A DNA stretch of 47,651 bases from UBA5186 sp040005095 (GCA_040005095.1 JBDTZN010000009.1:1-47651); one strand, 5' to 3'. Shown: positions 1 through 7,563, numbered from the stretch's first letter. The notes: generated by a model not told the origin, from the sequence alone. Program-made: numbers and translations.

Positions 1-54
1 GGTTTAGGACCCGGTGGGCTCAGGCCCTTGGAGGTTCAAGTCCTCTCACCCGCA
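1..54 (+). tRNA. tRNA-Leu(TAG), 5' part cut off by window edge
   Basis: The visible part begins in the anticodon arm. The loop reads TTTAGGA, giving anticodon TAG (codon CUA). A long variable arm typical of Leu tRNA follows, then a T arm with loop TTCAAGT and the acceptor 3' strand CACCCGC plus discriminator A54. CCA is not encoded (CCT follows). The D arm and 5' acceptor strand lie outside the window. Confidence 0.85.
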
Positions 55-59
55 CCTGC

Positions 60-96
60 CGCCCGAAGTCGCGCCTTCGGCGCTCAACTTCGGGCG
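60..96. repeat. tRNA-flanking hairpin, copy 1
   Basis: Perfect 10-bp outer stem (CGCCCGAAGT / ACTTCGGGCG) around an inner hairpin GCGCC-TTC-GGCGC. It starts 6 nt after tRNA-Leu and could act as its terminator, although no T tract follows. Its architecture and core (AGT, then a CNGCCT-CGG-type inner hairpin, then TCAACT) recur at 781-811 and 1892-1930, both also beside tRNA genes. The rest of 97-318 shows no gene. Confidence 0.7.
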
Positions 97-318
97 GATC
101 GACGTGGATCCCAGCCTGGGTGGACGCCGCCAGGCGGAGCCAGGCGGCGCGCCCGAGACCGTGGTCCCCCATTACTTCGGATCGCGGCTATGGTGAGAGA
201 GCGCGTCGGCCAAGCATCTGAAGTTGGGGCCCGCACAATCCTTCGACTGTTCCAACACGGCCCGCGCCGCAGGGATCCCTGCTGGGACTCTGCCCTGAAC
301 GAATCCGTTAGGAGCACT

Positions 319-633
319 ATGTTTGCGACCATCAGGCGTTATGAAGGTGTGGACACGAGCCGCATCGACGAGCTCAACAAGAAGATCAACGAGACGCTCG
401 TTCCGAAGCTGAGCAACCTGCCCGGCTTCAAGAGCTACACCCTCGTTGGCGCCGACCACGGCGTCATGAGCTCGTTCGGCATCTTCGAGACTGCCGACCA
501 GGGCAGCGAGTCGACACGCGTCGTCGCTGAGTGGCTCCGCGAGGAGAACCTCGAGACGATCCTGCCGAACGCACCGAAGATCACGAGCGGCACCGTGCTC
601 GTGCACAAGAACGGCGTTCCGGTCAGCGTCTAA
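319..633 (+). CDS. small ABM-like (ferredoxin-fold dimeric barrel) protein
   Basis: Predicted 104-aa cytoplasmic protein with no signal peptide or membrane segment. The start ATG at 319 is chosen because AGGAG (310-314) lies 4 nt upstream; the same frame runs further back but passes through the tRNA, so longer versions are not real. The pattern (MFATIRRYEG at the N-terminus, a central helix, then LPGFKSYTLV and later SSFGIFET strands) resembles the antibiotic-biosynthesis-monooxygenase/dimeric alpha-beta barrel family. Small single-domain members are often orphan proteins of unknown substrate. No catalytic residue can be assigned. It stands alone between tRNA-Leu and tRNA-Arg. The family call is moderate; that it is a gene is fairly certain. 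Confidence 0.72.
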   Translation: MFATIRRYEGVDTSRIDELNKKINETLVPKLSNLPGFKSYTLVGADHGVMSSFGIFETADQGSESTRVVAEWLREENLETILPNAPKITSGTVLVHKNGVPVSV

Positions 634-702
634 GACGCACCGGGTTGGCGCGGGCCCCGGGGGGCCTTTGCGCCGACCCATCTCGTTTGCGGCCTCGATC
701 GA

Positions 703-774
703 TGGCCCCGGGAGGAATCGAACCTCCGCGCGCGGATTCGAAGTCCGCCGCTCTATCCGCTGAGCTACGGGGCC
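703..774 (-). tRNA. tRNA-Arg(TCG)
   Basis: Read on the minus strand, acceptor GGCCCCG (774-768) pairs with CGGGGCC (710-704), followed by discriminator A (703). The anticodon loop CTTCGAA gives TCG (codon CGA). The T loop is TTCGATT. CCA is not encoded. A repeat hairpin sits directly at its 5' side (781-811). Confidence 0.93.
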
Positions 775-780
775 AAGCCG

Positions 781-811
781 AACGAAGTCGGCCTTCGGCC
801 TCAACTTCGTT
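781..811. repeat. tRNA-flanking hairpin, copy 2
   Basis: 8-bp outer stem AACGAAGT / ACTTCGTT enclosing an inner GGCC-TTC-GGCC hairpin. It has the same architecture and nearly the same core as the copies at 60-96 and 1892-1930. Here it lies upstream of the minus-strand tRNA-Arg, so a simple terminator role for that tRNA does not fit. Confidence 0.7.
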
Positions 812-838
812 GGAATGGTTCTAGCGCAAAAGCAGCTG

Positions 839-869
839 TTGCGTGCGAACGCGGGCAGAGCCCGCAGTC
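839..869. repeat. GC-rich hairpin repeat, copy 1
   Basis: The 28 nt at 839-866 match 1953-1980 with two differences. It forms a stem GCGGGC/GCCCGC with a 3-nt loop and outer pairs GCGA/TCGC. It lies between the tRNA-Arg upstream hairpin and the 3' end of the dehydrogenase gene. A related hairpin is at 33427-33453. Confidence 0.6.
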
Positions 870-878
870 GCGGCGGGC

Positions 879-1790
879 TTACGACACGCGATTCGGAGGA
901 TCCTGGCCTCGCTCGACTGCCAGCACGTTGTCGACGAGCACTCTCGTCATCGCCTCGCGCGTCGCGCCTGTGGCGCTGCCGATGTGTGGGGTCAGGACGA
1001 CGTTGGGGAGGTCGAGCAGATCCTGCGGGACGTTCGGTTCGTCGGCGTACACGTCCAGGCCCGCGCGGATGCGGCCGGACTGGAGCTCGGCCACGAGTGC
1101 CGGCTCGTCGACGACGCCGCCCCGCGACGTGTTCACAAGGCACGCCCCGTCGCGCAGCAGCGCTAGCCGCTTCGCGTCGATCAACTCGCGGGTCTCGTCT
1201 GTCAGCGGGAGATGCAGCGTCACGATGTCCGCTTCGGCGAGGAGCTCGTCGAGCTCGCGTAGCTCCGCGCCCAGATCCGACGCGGCTTCAGACTCGTGCC
1301 GCTGGGCGTAGAGGATCCGCATCTCGAACCCGCGCGCCCGACGCGCCACGGCCTGGCCGATCCGGCCTAGACCGACGATCCCAAGCGTCGCGCCCGAGAT
1401 CTCGTCGCCGAGCAGGAACGGCTCGGCCCAGCCGCTCCCCCACTTGCCTGCCCGGACGAAGCGGTCGCCCTCCGCCACGCGCCGCCGCACCGCGAGGATC
1501 AACGCGAACGTCAGATCCGCGGTCGCCGCGTCGAGCACGCCGGGCGTGTTCGTAACGGCCACGCCCCGTGCCTGGCACGCGGCCACGTCGATTCCGTCGT
1601 AGCCGACGCCGTAGTTCGCGACGAGCCGAAGGTCAGGCAGCAGGTCGAGCGTCGCCTCGTCGACGGGAGCGACGGTCGCCAGCACCTCGACCCGGGGCCG
1701 CGGCTCGTCGAGCGCGCCCTCGAGGTACTCCACGTCGTGAAGCTCGTCCCACGCAGCTCCGGGAAATCGCCTCGATGCCAAGACGCGCAT
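879..1790 (-). CDS. D-2-hydroxyacid dehydrogenase (glyoxylate/hydroxypyruvate reductase-like)
   Basis: 303-aa cytoplasmic enzyme of the D-isomer-specific 2-hydroxyacid dehydrogenase family, which reduces 2-keto acids with NAD(P)H. The Rossmann motif GLGRIGQ is at residues 140-146, and the catalytic triad appears as Arg223 (in NTSRGG), Glu251 and His269 (in TPHIGSAT). Length is slightly short of the usual 310-330. The residue pattern suits a glyoxylate reductase, but phosphoglycerate dehydrogenase-like paralogues share it, so the substrate is not settled. The start ATG at 1790 begins at the first strand (MRVLAS). The gene is divergent from tRNA-His, with only 24 bp between them. Confidence 0.88.
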   Translation of the reverse strand: MRVLASRRFPGAAWDELHDVEYLEGALDEPRPRVEVLATVAPVDEATLDLLPDLRLVANYGVGYDGIDVAACQARGVAVTNTPGVLDAATADLTFALILAVRRRVAEGDRFVRAGKWGSGWAEPFLLGDEISGATLGIVGLGRIGQAVARRARGFEMRILYAQRHESEAASDLGAELRELDELLAEADIVTLHLPLTDETRELIDAKRLALLRDGACLVNTSRGGVVDEPALVAELQSGRIRAGLDVYADEPNVPQDLLDLPNVVLTPHIGSATGATREAMTRVLVDNVLAVERGQDPPNRVS

Positions 1791-1797
1791 GCCGGGC

Positions 1798-1803
1798 TAT
1801 CCT
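1798..1803 (+). promoter_or_regulatory. -10 box of tRNA-His
   Basis: TATCCT lies 11 nt before the G-1 of tRNA-His, a position that would put transcription start a few nt upstream of the mature 5' end. No clear -35 hexamer was recognised. Confidence 0.5.
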
Positions 1804-1814
1804 TGCGGTTCCGC

Positions 1815-1888
1815 GGTGGCGGTAGCTCAGTTGGTAGAGCCCCGGGTTGTGGTCCCGGTGGTCGCGGGTTCGAGCCCCGTCCGCCACC
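1815..1888 (+). tRNA. tRNA-His(GTG)
   Basis: Acceptor GTGGCGG (1816-1822) pairs with CCGCCAC (1881-1887). The extra G-1 (1815) faces discriminator C (1888), the identity pair of His tRNAs. The anticodon loop TTGTGGT gives GTG. CCA is not encoded. A repeat hairpin begins 4 nt downstream. Confidence 0.95.
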
Positions 1889-1891
1889 TTC

Positions 1892-1930
1892 ATCCTCGAA
1901 AGTCGGCCTGCGGCTTCAACTTTCGAGGAT
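1892..1930. repeat. tRNA-flanking hairpin, copy 3
   Basis: 12-bp outer stem ATCCTCGAAAGT / ACTTTCGAGGAT around a CGGCCTGCGGCTTCA core. It begins right after tRNA-His. The outer stem differs from copies 1 and 2 in sequence but keeps full pairing. Confidence 0.7.
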
Positions 1931-1952
1931 TCTGTGCGCTAGCGGCGAGCGG

Positions 1953-1986
1953 TTGCGTGCGGACGCGGGCGGAGCCCGCATCCGCG
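1953..1986. repeat. GC-rich hairpin repeat, copy 2
   Basis: Second copy of the element at 839-869 (26 of 28 positions equal over 1953-1980). Stem GCGGGC/GCCCGC, with outer stem GCGGA/TCCGC where copy 1 has GCGA/TCGC, so both sides of the stem have changed together. The remaining gene-free stretch to 2146 shows nothing else recognisable. Confidence 0.6.
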
Positions 1987-2146
1987 GTCAGGCAGGCGGC
2001 GTTCGTGGTTTGCGGATGTCGGTTTTGATGCTCGGGTAGGAGGTCAGCGTCCGGCCGCGCACCGCGTCGGCTACCCGGGCGCTCGAGACCGGTAAACGCG
2101 CGTAATTAGGGATCAAGTCAGGCCGGGATCTGCCGACCTTGGTCGT

Positions 2147-3124
2147 GTGGGCCACCCGAAGCTCCTGACGCTTTTCAGCGCGCTCGCCGCTGCTCTCGCG
2201 CTCCCCCTCGCCGCCGGCGCGTCGAACCTGATCGACCGTGACGCGAGGAACATCAGGCTGCAGGTCAACCGGAACGGTGAGGCACTCGTGTCGTACAGCG
2301 CCGCCGGCCGGACGCGCAACGTGCTCGCCTGGGGCGCGCTGAACGCGCGTCACCCCGACCCCTCGTCGAGCGTGCCGCAGATCAACTTCAAGCTCGACTA
2401 CTCCGGCGGCTGGGGCAAGTACCGCAAGCTCTACTGGAAGACCTTCACGAACTCGTGTCGCGCCTACGACGGGCCTGCACTCGCCTGGCTGGTTTCCGCG
2501 TGCAAGGCGCCGGACGGCTCGTACTGGGCTCTGCAGAGCTGGCAGACCCCGCTTCCGAACCTCGGCTTCTCGCCGTGGACGCCGAAGCTCTCGGCCTGGG
2601 AGCTCCATCTCTCACACTGGACGGGGCCGCTCGCCCAGCTCGAGGTCTGGAACGACTGGGTCTACGGCGGCCGCTTCCACCAGCTGTTCGGCCGGTTGAG
2701 CTACGGCGGTCAGCCTGTCTACGGGTACGGGACGACGAACGTCGGCGCGCCGACGGATCGCTACGGACGCCTGCTCTACCTCGACACGTTCAACTCGCGC
2801 TACGGGCGGGGCTGGCGGCGCGAGAACTCGTTCGTCGCGCACAACCCGACCGGAGTCTGGTGCTACGGCTTCTACACGTTCAATCCGTTCAAGGGCGGCT
2901 ACTTCGCCCCGCCGGGCTACAACGACGGCATGCGCGGCCCCGGCAACGGCGAGAAGTACCGGATCACCGTGAACGGGCCGGGCGTGACCCCGGACGTGAC
3001 GTGGATCGGGAACGGCCTCAACGACTACGACCGGAACAATCCCGCAGACGTCGCGTTCGAGCAGCAGATGAACGGCGTGCTCGACTCGATCCTCAACGGC
3101 GACAAGCTCTGTAGACAGCACTAG
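2147..3124 (+). CDS. secreted protein of unknown function
   Basis: 325-aa protein with an N-terminal signal peptide (hydrophobic stretch about residues 5-24, LLTLFSALAAALALPLAAGA) and a mature part rich in Trp, Tyr, Gly and Asn. Four cysteines (in NSCRAYD, SACKAPD, VWCYGFY and DKLCRQH) could make two disulfides, consistent with an extracellular fold. It has no transmembrane helix after the signal and no enzymatic motif that I recognise. GTG at 2147 is used because it places the signal peptide at the N-terminus; no strong Shine-Dalgarno is visible. It is followed 34 nt later by tRNA-Arg(TCT), so it is probably monocistronic. Confidence 0.75.
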   Translation: MGHPKLLTLFSALAAALALPLAAGASNLIDRDARNIRLQVNRNGEALVSYSAAGRTRNVLAWGALNARHPDPSSSVPQINFKLDYSGGWGKYRKLYWKTFTNSCRAYDGPALAWLVSACKAPDGSYWALQSWQTPLPNLGFSPWTPKLSAWELHLSHWTGPLAQLEVWNDWVYGGRFHQLFGRLSYGGQPVYGYGTTNVGAPTDRYGRLLYLDTFNSRYGRGWRRENSFVAHNPTGVWCYGFYTFNPFKGGYFAPPGYNDGMRGPGNGEKYRITVNGPGVTPDVTWIGNGLNDYDRNNPADVAFEQQMNGVLDSILNGDKLCRQH

Positions 3125-3143
3125 GGCTCGGCCACGGGAGGGC

Positions 3144-3149
3144 TACCCT
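3144..3149 (+). promoter_or_regulatory. -10 box of tRNA-Arg(TCT)
   Basis: TACCCT begins 15 nt before the mature 5' end of the tRNA, matching the TANNNT pattern seen ahead of other genes here. Confidence 0.45.
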
Positions 3150-3158
3150 TGCCCTTGC

Positions 3159-3231
3159 GCGCCCGTAGCTCAGTGGACAGAGCGACGGCCTTCTAAGCCG
3201 TTGGTCGGAGGTTCGAATCCTCCCGGGCGCA
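3159..3231 (+). tRNA. tRNA-Arg(TCT)
   Basis: Acceptor GCGCCCG (3159-3165) pairs with CGGGCGC (3224-3230); discriminator A3231. The anticodon loop CTTCTAA gives TCT (codon AGA). The T loop is TTCGAAT. CCA is not encoded. Confidence 0.95.
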
Positions 3232-3368
3232 TCTGGCCGGAGGTTCGCCCGCGCCGGGGCTGTTCGCCGGTCTGAGGGGCACGTCGATCCCAAAATCCCC
3301 GTTTGTGCGTAGCCGCTACCTCGTTCGAGTGATCGAAGGGTCACGAGGGCCGGCCGATGTGAGTAGGG

Positions 3369-3914
3369 ATGTCTGGGGCTCGCAAGTCGCTCGTTCTCCT
3401 CTTCGCCGTGGTCCTGGCGGCCGTCTCGCTGACGGCTACCGCTTCGGCGAGAAACGACGGACCGACCAGCGCTTCGAGCGGCGTCAGCGCTCTCGAGACC
3501 GCGGTGCTCGCGAACGTCAATCAGATTCGCGCGCAGCACGGACTGCGCACACTCAAGCTTTCCACCCGCCTCTCGGGCGCAGCCGACCAGCAGTCTGACG
3601 CCATGGGCGCCAAGGGCTTCTTCAGCCATAACTCCGCGGACGGAACAGCCTTCTGGAAGCGGATCCGCAGCTACTACACCGACCGGAACTACCGCTACTG
3701 GTCGGTCGGCGAGAACCTGCTCTGGTCGTCTCCGGACGTCGACGCCTCGCAGGCGCTCGACATGTGGATGAAGAGCCCGGAGCATCGCGCGAACCTCCTG
3801 AGCAGCAAGTGGCGCGAGATCGGCCTTTCGGCGGTCCACGTCCAGGCGGCTCCCGGCGCGTTCCAGGGTCTCGACGTGACGATCGTCACCGCCGATTTCG
3901 GCGTACGGCGCTAA
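3369..3914 (+). CDS. secreted CAP-domain (SCP/PR1/YkwD-like) protein
   Basis: 181-aa protein with a signal peptide (about residues 6-27, ending near ATASA) followed by a complete CAP domain. Family signatures are visible: LANVNQIRAQHGLRTLKLS, a His in FFSHNSADG, the Glu of GENL, and SPEHRANLLS with a His. Bacterial CAP proteins are extracellular with largely unproven roles; the His/Glu cavity may bind metal or lipid. ATG 3369 gives a proper signal peptide. The stop codon interlocks with that of the convergent permease gene over 4 bp (CTAA, 3911-3914). A second CAP protein is at 11709-12191. Confidence 0.85.
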   Translation: MSGARKSLVLLFAVVLAAVSLTATASARNDGPTSASSGVSALETAVLANVNQIRAQHGLRTLKLSTRLSGAADQQSDAMGAKGFFSHNSADGTAFWKRIRSYYTDRNYRYWSVGENLLWSSPDVDASQALDMWMKSPEHRANLLSSKWREIGLSAVHVQAAPGAFQGLDVTIVTADFGVRR

Positions 3915-4999
3915 GCCTCGCCGGGGATAGGCGCCGGCGGCACGTCGCCGGTCTCCACGCTCGGCTTCCTGTACGCGAGCCAGTCGCGCAGGATCACCTG
4001 GATCGCACCGGCCACGGGAATCGCTGCGAGCGCGCCGAGCACGCCGGCCACCTGCGAGCCGATCAGCACCGACATCAGGACGACGAGCGGCGAGAGCTGC
4101 ACCGTCCGCCCGTAGATGATCGGCTGCAGGATGTGGTTCTCGAGCTGCTGGTAGAGGACGAAGAACACGAAGACGACGATTCCCGCGGGGATCCCGTGCA
4201 GGAACGCGACGGTGACGACGATCGCCCCCGCGATCGTGGCTCCGGCGAGCGGCACGAGGTCGAGGATCGCCACGACGAGCCCGAGCGCGACCGCGTACGG
4301 GACGCCCATGATCAACAGCACGATCGTCGTGGTCGCGCCGGCGATGAGGCTGATCAGCAGGTTCCCGGTCACGTAGCCGCCGACGGTCTTGTAGATGTCG
4401 TGCCCGACGGACCGCCAGCGCGGGCGCGAGCCCTCCGGCACGAGCGTGAAGGCGCGATCGATCCAGCTGGGCCCTTCCAGCAGCATGAACATCGTCAGGA
4501 AGATCACGGTGACCGTCCCGACGATGAAGGTGATGATTCCCTTCGTTACCGCGAGCGCGATTCCCGAGAAGCCGAACAGCTTCGCGGCGCCACCGCCCTT
4601 CACGGCGCTCTGAAGGCGCTCGACGACCTGATAACGGGTCTCCAGGAACCCGAGCCGCCCCTTTCCGGCCGTCACGTCGTGCACGTAACCGGGAAGCGCG
4701 TTCGCGAAGTTGTTGACCTGGTCGACGAGCGTCGGGATGAACAGCGCGCCGATCGCCACGATGGCGAGCAGCACTCCGAGCATCGCGAGGATCACCGCGA
4801 GCGTGCGGCTCTTGATCCAGCGGCGCTGCAGCGAATCCACCGCGGGATTGATCGCCATCGACAGGAAGACCGCGATCAGCATCCACACGAGCACCTGGCG
4901 CGCAACGGAGAGGATGTGCAGGAGCAGCGCCACCACCAGCACCGCCGTCAGGACGGCGTAGATCGTCCTCCAGCGGAAGCGGACGACGGTCTCCTTCAC
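3911..4999 (-). CDS. AI-2E/PerM-family membrane transporter
   Basis: 362-aa integral membrane protein of the AI-2E exporter/PerM (YtvI, YdiK) superfamily. Hydrophobic segments lie near residues 12-30, 36-52, 66-90, 150-175 and 205-330, with the cytoplasmic-loop region between about 95 and 145. The family motif region LEGPSWIDRAFTLVPE and the C-terminal block YQQLENHILQPIIYGRTVQLSPL are both present. Members export autoinducer-2 or act as Na+/H+ antiporters or general permeases; nothing here decides the substrate. The start is GTG at 4999. It is divergent from the cyclophilin gene with a 44-bp gap. Confidence 0.82.
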   Translation of the reverse strand: MKETVVRFRWRTIYAVLTAVLVVALLLHILSVARQVLVWMLIAVFLSMAINPAVDSLQRRWIKSRTLAVILAMLGVLLAIVAIGALFIPTLVDQVNNFANALPGYVHDVTAGKGRLGFLETRYQVVERLQSAVKGGGAAKLFGFSGIALAVTKGIITFIVGTVTVIFLTMFMLLEGPSWIDRAFTLVPEGSRPRWRSVGHDIYKTVGGYVTGNLLISLIAGATTTIVLLIMGVPYAVALGLVVAILDLVPLAGATIAGAIVVTVAFLHGIPAGIVVFVFFVLYQQLENHILQPIIYGRTVQLSPLVVLMSVLIGSQVAGVLGALAAIPVAGAIQVILRDWLAYRKPSVETGDVPPAPIPGEA

Positions 5000-5030
5000 A
5001 CACGAGAGTTTCGTGTCCGGGCCGGACGGC

Positions 5031-5036
5031 TAGGCT
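5031..5036 (+). promoter_or_regulatory. -10 box placing transcription start at the cyclophilin start codon
   Basis: TAGGCT with a 7-nt spacer to GTG 5044. No Shine-Dalgarno is present in the 13 nt before the start, so a leaderless mRNA is likely. Confidence 0.55.
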
Positions 5037-5043
5037 GCCGGTC

Positions 5044-5502
5044 GTGAGCAAGGCGACATTGCAGACGAACCACGGTCCGATCGAGCTCGAGCTCCACGAC
5101 GAGGACGCGCCGAAGACCGTGGAGAACTTCAAGAAGCTTGCCCGTGACGGGTTCTACGACGGTGTGATCTTCCACCGCGTGATCCCAGACTTCATGATCC
5201 AGGGTGGCGATCCCACCGGCACGGGCAGCGGCGGCCCCGGTTACCAGTTCGAGGACGAGTCCAACGAGCATGAGGTCGTGCGTGGGGCGCTCGCGATGGC
5301 GAACGCGGGGCCGAACACGAACGGGAGCCAGTTCTTCATCGTCACGACCCAGTCGGCTTCGTGGCTGAACGGCAAGCACACGGTCTTCGGTCGCGTGACG
5401 AGCGGGATGGACGTGGCCGACACGATCTCCGGGGTACCGCGTGACGCCAGTGACCGGCCGCACGACGACGTCGTGATCGAGCGCGTCGAATTGTCCGACT
5501 AG
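5044..5502 (+). CDS. ppi: peptidyl-prolyl cis-trans isomerase (cyclophilin)
   Basis: 152-aa cytoplasmic cyclophilin that accelerates proline isomerisation during protein folding. It is the short prokaryotic form without signal peptide. Active-site residues are visible: Arg45 and Phe50 in FHRVIPDF, Gln53 in MIQGGD, then NTNGSQFFI and a His in GKHTVFG. GTG 5044 is the start, preceded by a TAGGCT box. The histidine phosphatase gene follows after 6 nt, suggesting one transcript. Confidence 0.92.
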   Translation: MSKATLQTNHGPIELELHDEDAPKTVENFKKLARDGFYDGVIFHRVIPDFMIQGGDPTGTGSGGPGYQFEDESNEHEVVRGALAMANAGPNTNGSQFFIVTTQSASWLNGKHTVFGRVTSGMDVADTISGVPRDASDRPHDDVVIERVELSD

Positions 5503-5508
5503 CTACCG

Positions 5509-6090
5509 GTGCGGCTCTTCGTCTTGGCGCGGCACGGCGAGTCCGTGCTGAACGTCGAGCGGCGCATCAACGGGGATCCGACCGTGGAGGTCGCGCTGAG
5601 CGAGCGCGGCGAGGAGGAGGCGCGCCTGCTCGGCGAGGAGCTCGAGCACGTGCCGATCGAGCTGTGCGTGCACACGCGGTTCGGGCGGACGCTGCAGTCG
5701 GCCCGCTTCGCGCTCGCCGGCCGCGAGGTCCCGTTCGAGGTCGAGCCGGATCTCGACGACATCGACGTCGGCGAGCTGGAGGGGCAGACGATCGAGGACT
5801 ACCGGGTGTGGAAGCGCGCCCACGAGCGTAGCGACCCGTTTCCCGGCGGCGAGAGCCTCGACGATGCGGCGCGGCGCTACGCAGGCGCGTACCGGCGACT
5901 CGCCGCGCGGAGCGAGCGCGTCACGCTCGTGGTCGCACACGAGATCGCCGTCCGGTACGCGGTCAACGCCGCGGCGGGCTCAGACGAGCTCGATGCGCCG
6001 ACGCACGACATCCGCAACGCCGCGCCGTACCTCTTCGATGAGCAGGCGCTCGAGCGTGCCGCACGACGGATCGAGGAACTCGTCCCCTAA
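5509..6090 (+). CDS. histidine phosphatase family protein (phosphoglycerate mutase-like)
   Basis: 193-aa enzyme of histidine phosphatase branch 1. The catalytic motif RHGES is at residues 8-12 (His9 is the phosphoacceptor), and the second conserved His is His144 in VVAHE. Members range from cofactor-dependent phosphoglycerate mutase to broad phosphatases such as CobC or PhoE. The length and the lack of mutase-specific insertions favour a phosphatase. GTG 5509 is 6 nt after the cyclophilin stop, so it is probably cotranscribed. The stop interlocks with that of the convergent GNAT gene over 4 bp (6087-6090). Confidence 0.85.
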   Translation: MRLFVLARHGESVLNVERRINGDPTVEVALSERGEEEARLLGEELEHVPIELCVHTRFGRTLQSARFALAGREVPFEVEPDLDDIDVGELEGQTIEDYRVWKRAHERSDPFPGGESLDDAARRYAGAYRRLAARSERVTLVVAHEIAVRYAVNAAAGSDELDAPTHDIRNAAPYLFDEQALERAARRIEELVP

Positions 6091-6560
6091 AGCTCGAGGC
6101 TGTATCCGACGTCGATCGGATTCGGCGGATAGGGCACGACGCGCGTCGTCCCGTTCTCGCGCCAGCCGCGGCGCTCGTAGAACCGCCGTGCCCTCGCGTT
6201 CGCCTCGAGCACCCAGAGGTGCGCGCTCGCTGCGCCGGTTGCTCGGATGGCGTTCAGCACCGCGTCGTGCAGCGCCGACGCAACGTCTCCGCCCCACCGT
6301 TCCGGCAGGACGTAGAAGCCGTTGAGCCAGTCGCCTTCGATCGCGGCGACGCCGACAGCCCCGCCGTCCGCCTCGGCCACAAACGCCCGGTGATCGGACC
6401 CGGCGACGACCTCCCGCCAGCGCTCCCGCACCGCGTCGTCCGGATACGGGAAGCGGTCAGCCGGAAAGATGTGGCCGAGGCCCGCGAGCGACGCGGCCTT
6501 CTGGATCGCGAACAGCACCTCGGCCTCGCCGGCCCGTGCGAGGCGAATCGTGACATCCAC
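6087..6560 (-). CDS. GNAT family N-acetyltransferase
   Basis: About 157 aa; acetyl-CoA-dependent acyltransferase of the GNAT fold. It starts VDVTIRLARAGE and has the typical central beta strand (DWLNGFYVLPERWGGDVASALHDAVL, acetyl-CoA loop around Pro-Glu-Arg-Trp-Gly-Gly) and a C-terminal NARARRFYERRGW block. The GTG at 6560 is preferred: it leaves an 11-nt gap to tatC, whereas the ATG at 6605 would overlap tatC by 34 nt and add a non-conserved tail. It is the last gene of the tatA-tatC-GNAT run. The substrate is unknown. Confidence 0.8.
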   Translation of the reverse strand: MDVTIRLARAGEAEVLFAIQKAASLAGLGHIFPADRFPYPDDAVRERWREVVAGSDHRAFVAEADGGAVGVAAIEGDWLNGFYVLPERWGGDVASALHDAVLNAIRATGAASAHLWVLEANARARRFYERRGWRENGTTRVVPYPPNPIDVGYSLEL

Positions 6561-6571
6561 CTCGCACGAGC

Positions 6572-7327
6572 CTACCCCGCCGTCGGAACGACGCTGACGC
6601 GCCACCGGCGCTCAAACAGGACGGAGAGCCAGATCGAGCCCTCGAAGAGCACCAGCAGAGGGATCATCTCCATCGCGGTCGTGACCGGATCGACGCCCGG
6701 GAGCGCGACCGCCAGCGCGGCCATGGAGAAGTAGCCCAGCCGGCGCTTCCGCCGCAGCTTCGCCGCCGAGGTCACGCCGAGCCGCACCAGCGCGAGGATG
6801 AAGATCGGTAGCTCGAACACGAGCGCGACCGAGAGCAGCACCAACAACGCGAACGAGTAGTAGCTCGAGGCGCGAACCTGAATGTTGTAGATCGACGAGT
6901 CGTAGTTGGTCAGGAAATGCACGGCCGCGGGCAGCGCCAGCACGTAGCCGAACGTCGCGCCGGCAGCGAACAGGACGGTCGCGAAGACGACGAACCCGCC
7001 CAGCGCGCGCTCCGTCTTGCGATCGACGGCCGGTGCCAGGAACGACCAGACTTGCCAGAGGATCACCGGCAGGGCGAGGGCAAAGCCGGCGTACAGGCTG
7101 ACCTTCAACGAGGTCGTGAACGGCTCGGCAACGCCGAGCGTGACCGGCTGCCGCCCCGCCGGGAGCGGTGCGTTCAGCCAGTGGATCAAGCGGTGATGGA
7201 AGGCGAAGGCGACCGTCGAGCCGCCGACCAGTGCCGCCAGCGAGACGAAGAGCCGTGCACGGAGCTCGCCGAGATGATCGACGAGCCCCGCGGTGTCGCC
7301 GTGACCCAGGCGGCGCGGCAGACGCAT
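6572..7327 (-). CDS. tatC: Sec-independent protein translocase TatC
   Basis: 251-aa polytopic inner-membrane protein, the twin-arginine signal receptor of the Tat translocase. The N-terminal hallmark DHLGELRARLFVSL is present (residues 17-30), followed by about six transmembrane helices, with the family block FVVFATVLFAAGATFGYVLALP and LVFELPIFILALVRLG. The start ATG overlaps the tatA stop by one base (TAATG), indicating translational coupling. The Tat-type cargo candidate beside it is the ferritin-like protein at 7627-8292. Confidence 0.93.
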   Translation of the reverse strand: MRLPRRLGHGDTAGLVDHLGELRARLFVSLAALVGGSTVAFAFHHRLIHWLNAPLPAGRQPVTLGVAEPFTTSLKVSLYAGFALALPVILWQVWSFLAPAVDRKTERALGGFVVFATVLFAAGATFGYVLALPAAVHFLTNYDSSIYNIQVRASSYYSFALLVLLSVALVFELPIFILALVRLGVTSAAKLRRKRRLGYFSMAALAVALPGVDPVTTAMEMIPLLVLFEGSIWLSVLFERRWRVSVVPTAG

Positions 7328-7563
7328 TACGCGACCTTTCGATCCTCGGTCGACGCCAGCGCGGGAGTTACGACCGCGCTGTCCTCGCTCGGGATCGCGA
7401 ACACGTCGTCCGTCTTCGAATCCGAGCTCGTCACCGAGTCCTTGAACTCACGCATCCCACGTCCGAGCGAGCGGCCCATCTCCGGCAACCGCTTCGGGCC
7501 GAAGACGAGCAGCGCGACGAGGCCGAGGAGGAGGATTTCAGGCATTCCGATGAATCCGGGCAT
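7327..7563 (-). CDS. tatA: Sec-independent protein translocase subunit TatA
   Basis: 78-aa single-span Tat pore protein. The N-terminal membrane helix (MPEILLLGLVALLVFGPKRLPE) ends in the FGPKRLPEMGRSLGRG hinge and an amphipathic helix, as in TatA/TatB. ATG 7563 is chosen because GAAAGGA sits just upstream; the longer frame back to 7602 lacks one. TatB cannot be excluded, but one TatA-type subunit with TatC is the minimal actinobacterial/Gram-positive arrangement. Confidence 0.92.
   Translation of the reverse strand: MPGFIGMPEILLLGLVALLVFGPKRLPEMGRSLGRGMREFKDSVTSSDSKTDDVFAIPSEDSAVVTPALASTEDRKVA

Noticed and set aside
28..318. N-terminal extension of the small ABM-like protein back to position 28
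   Set aside because: It would translate the tRNA and a hairpin; a Shine-Dalgarno points to ATG 319.
3764..5047. 427-codon plus-strand frame
   Set aside because: Asp/Arg/His-rich antisense shadow of the permease gene.
3093..5132. 679-codon minus-strand frame
   Set aside because: It covers a tRNA, the CAP gene and the cyclophilin in antisense, is made of Arg/Ala/Pro-rich text, and shadows the AI-2E-family permease.
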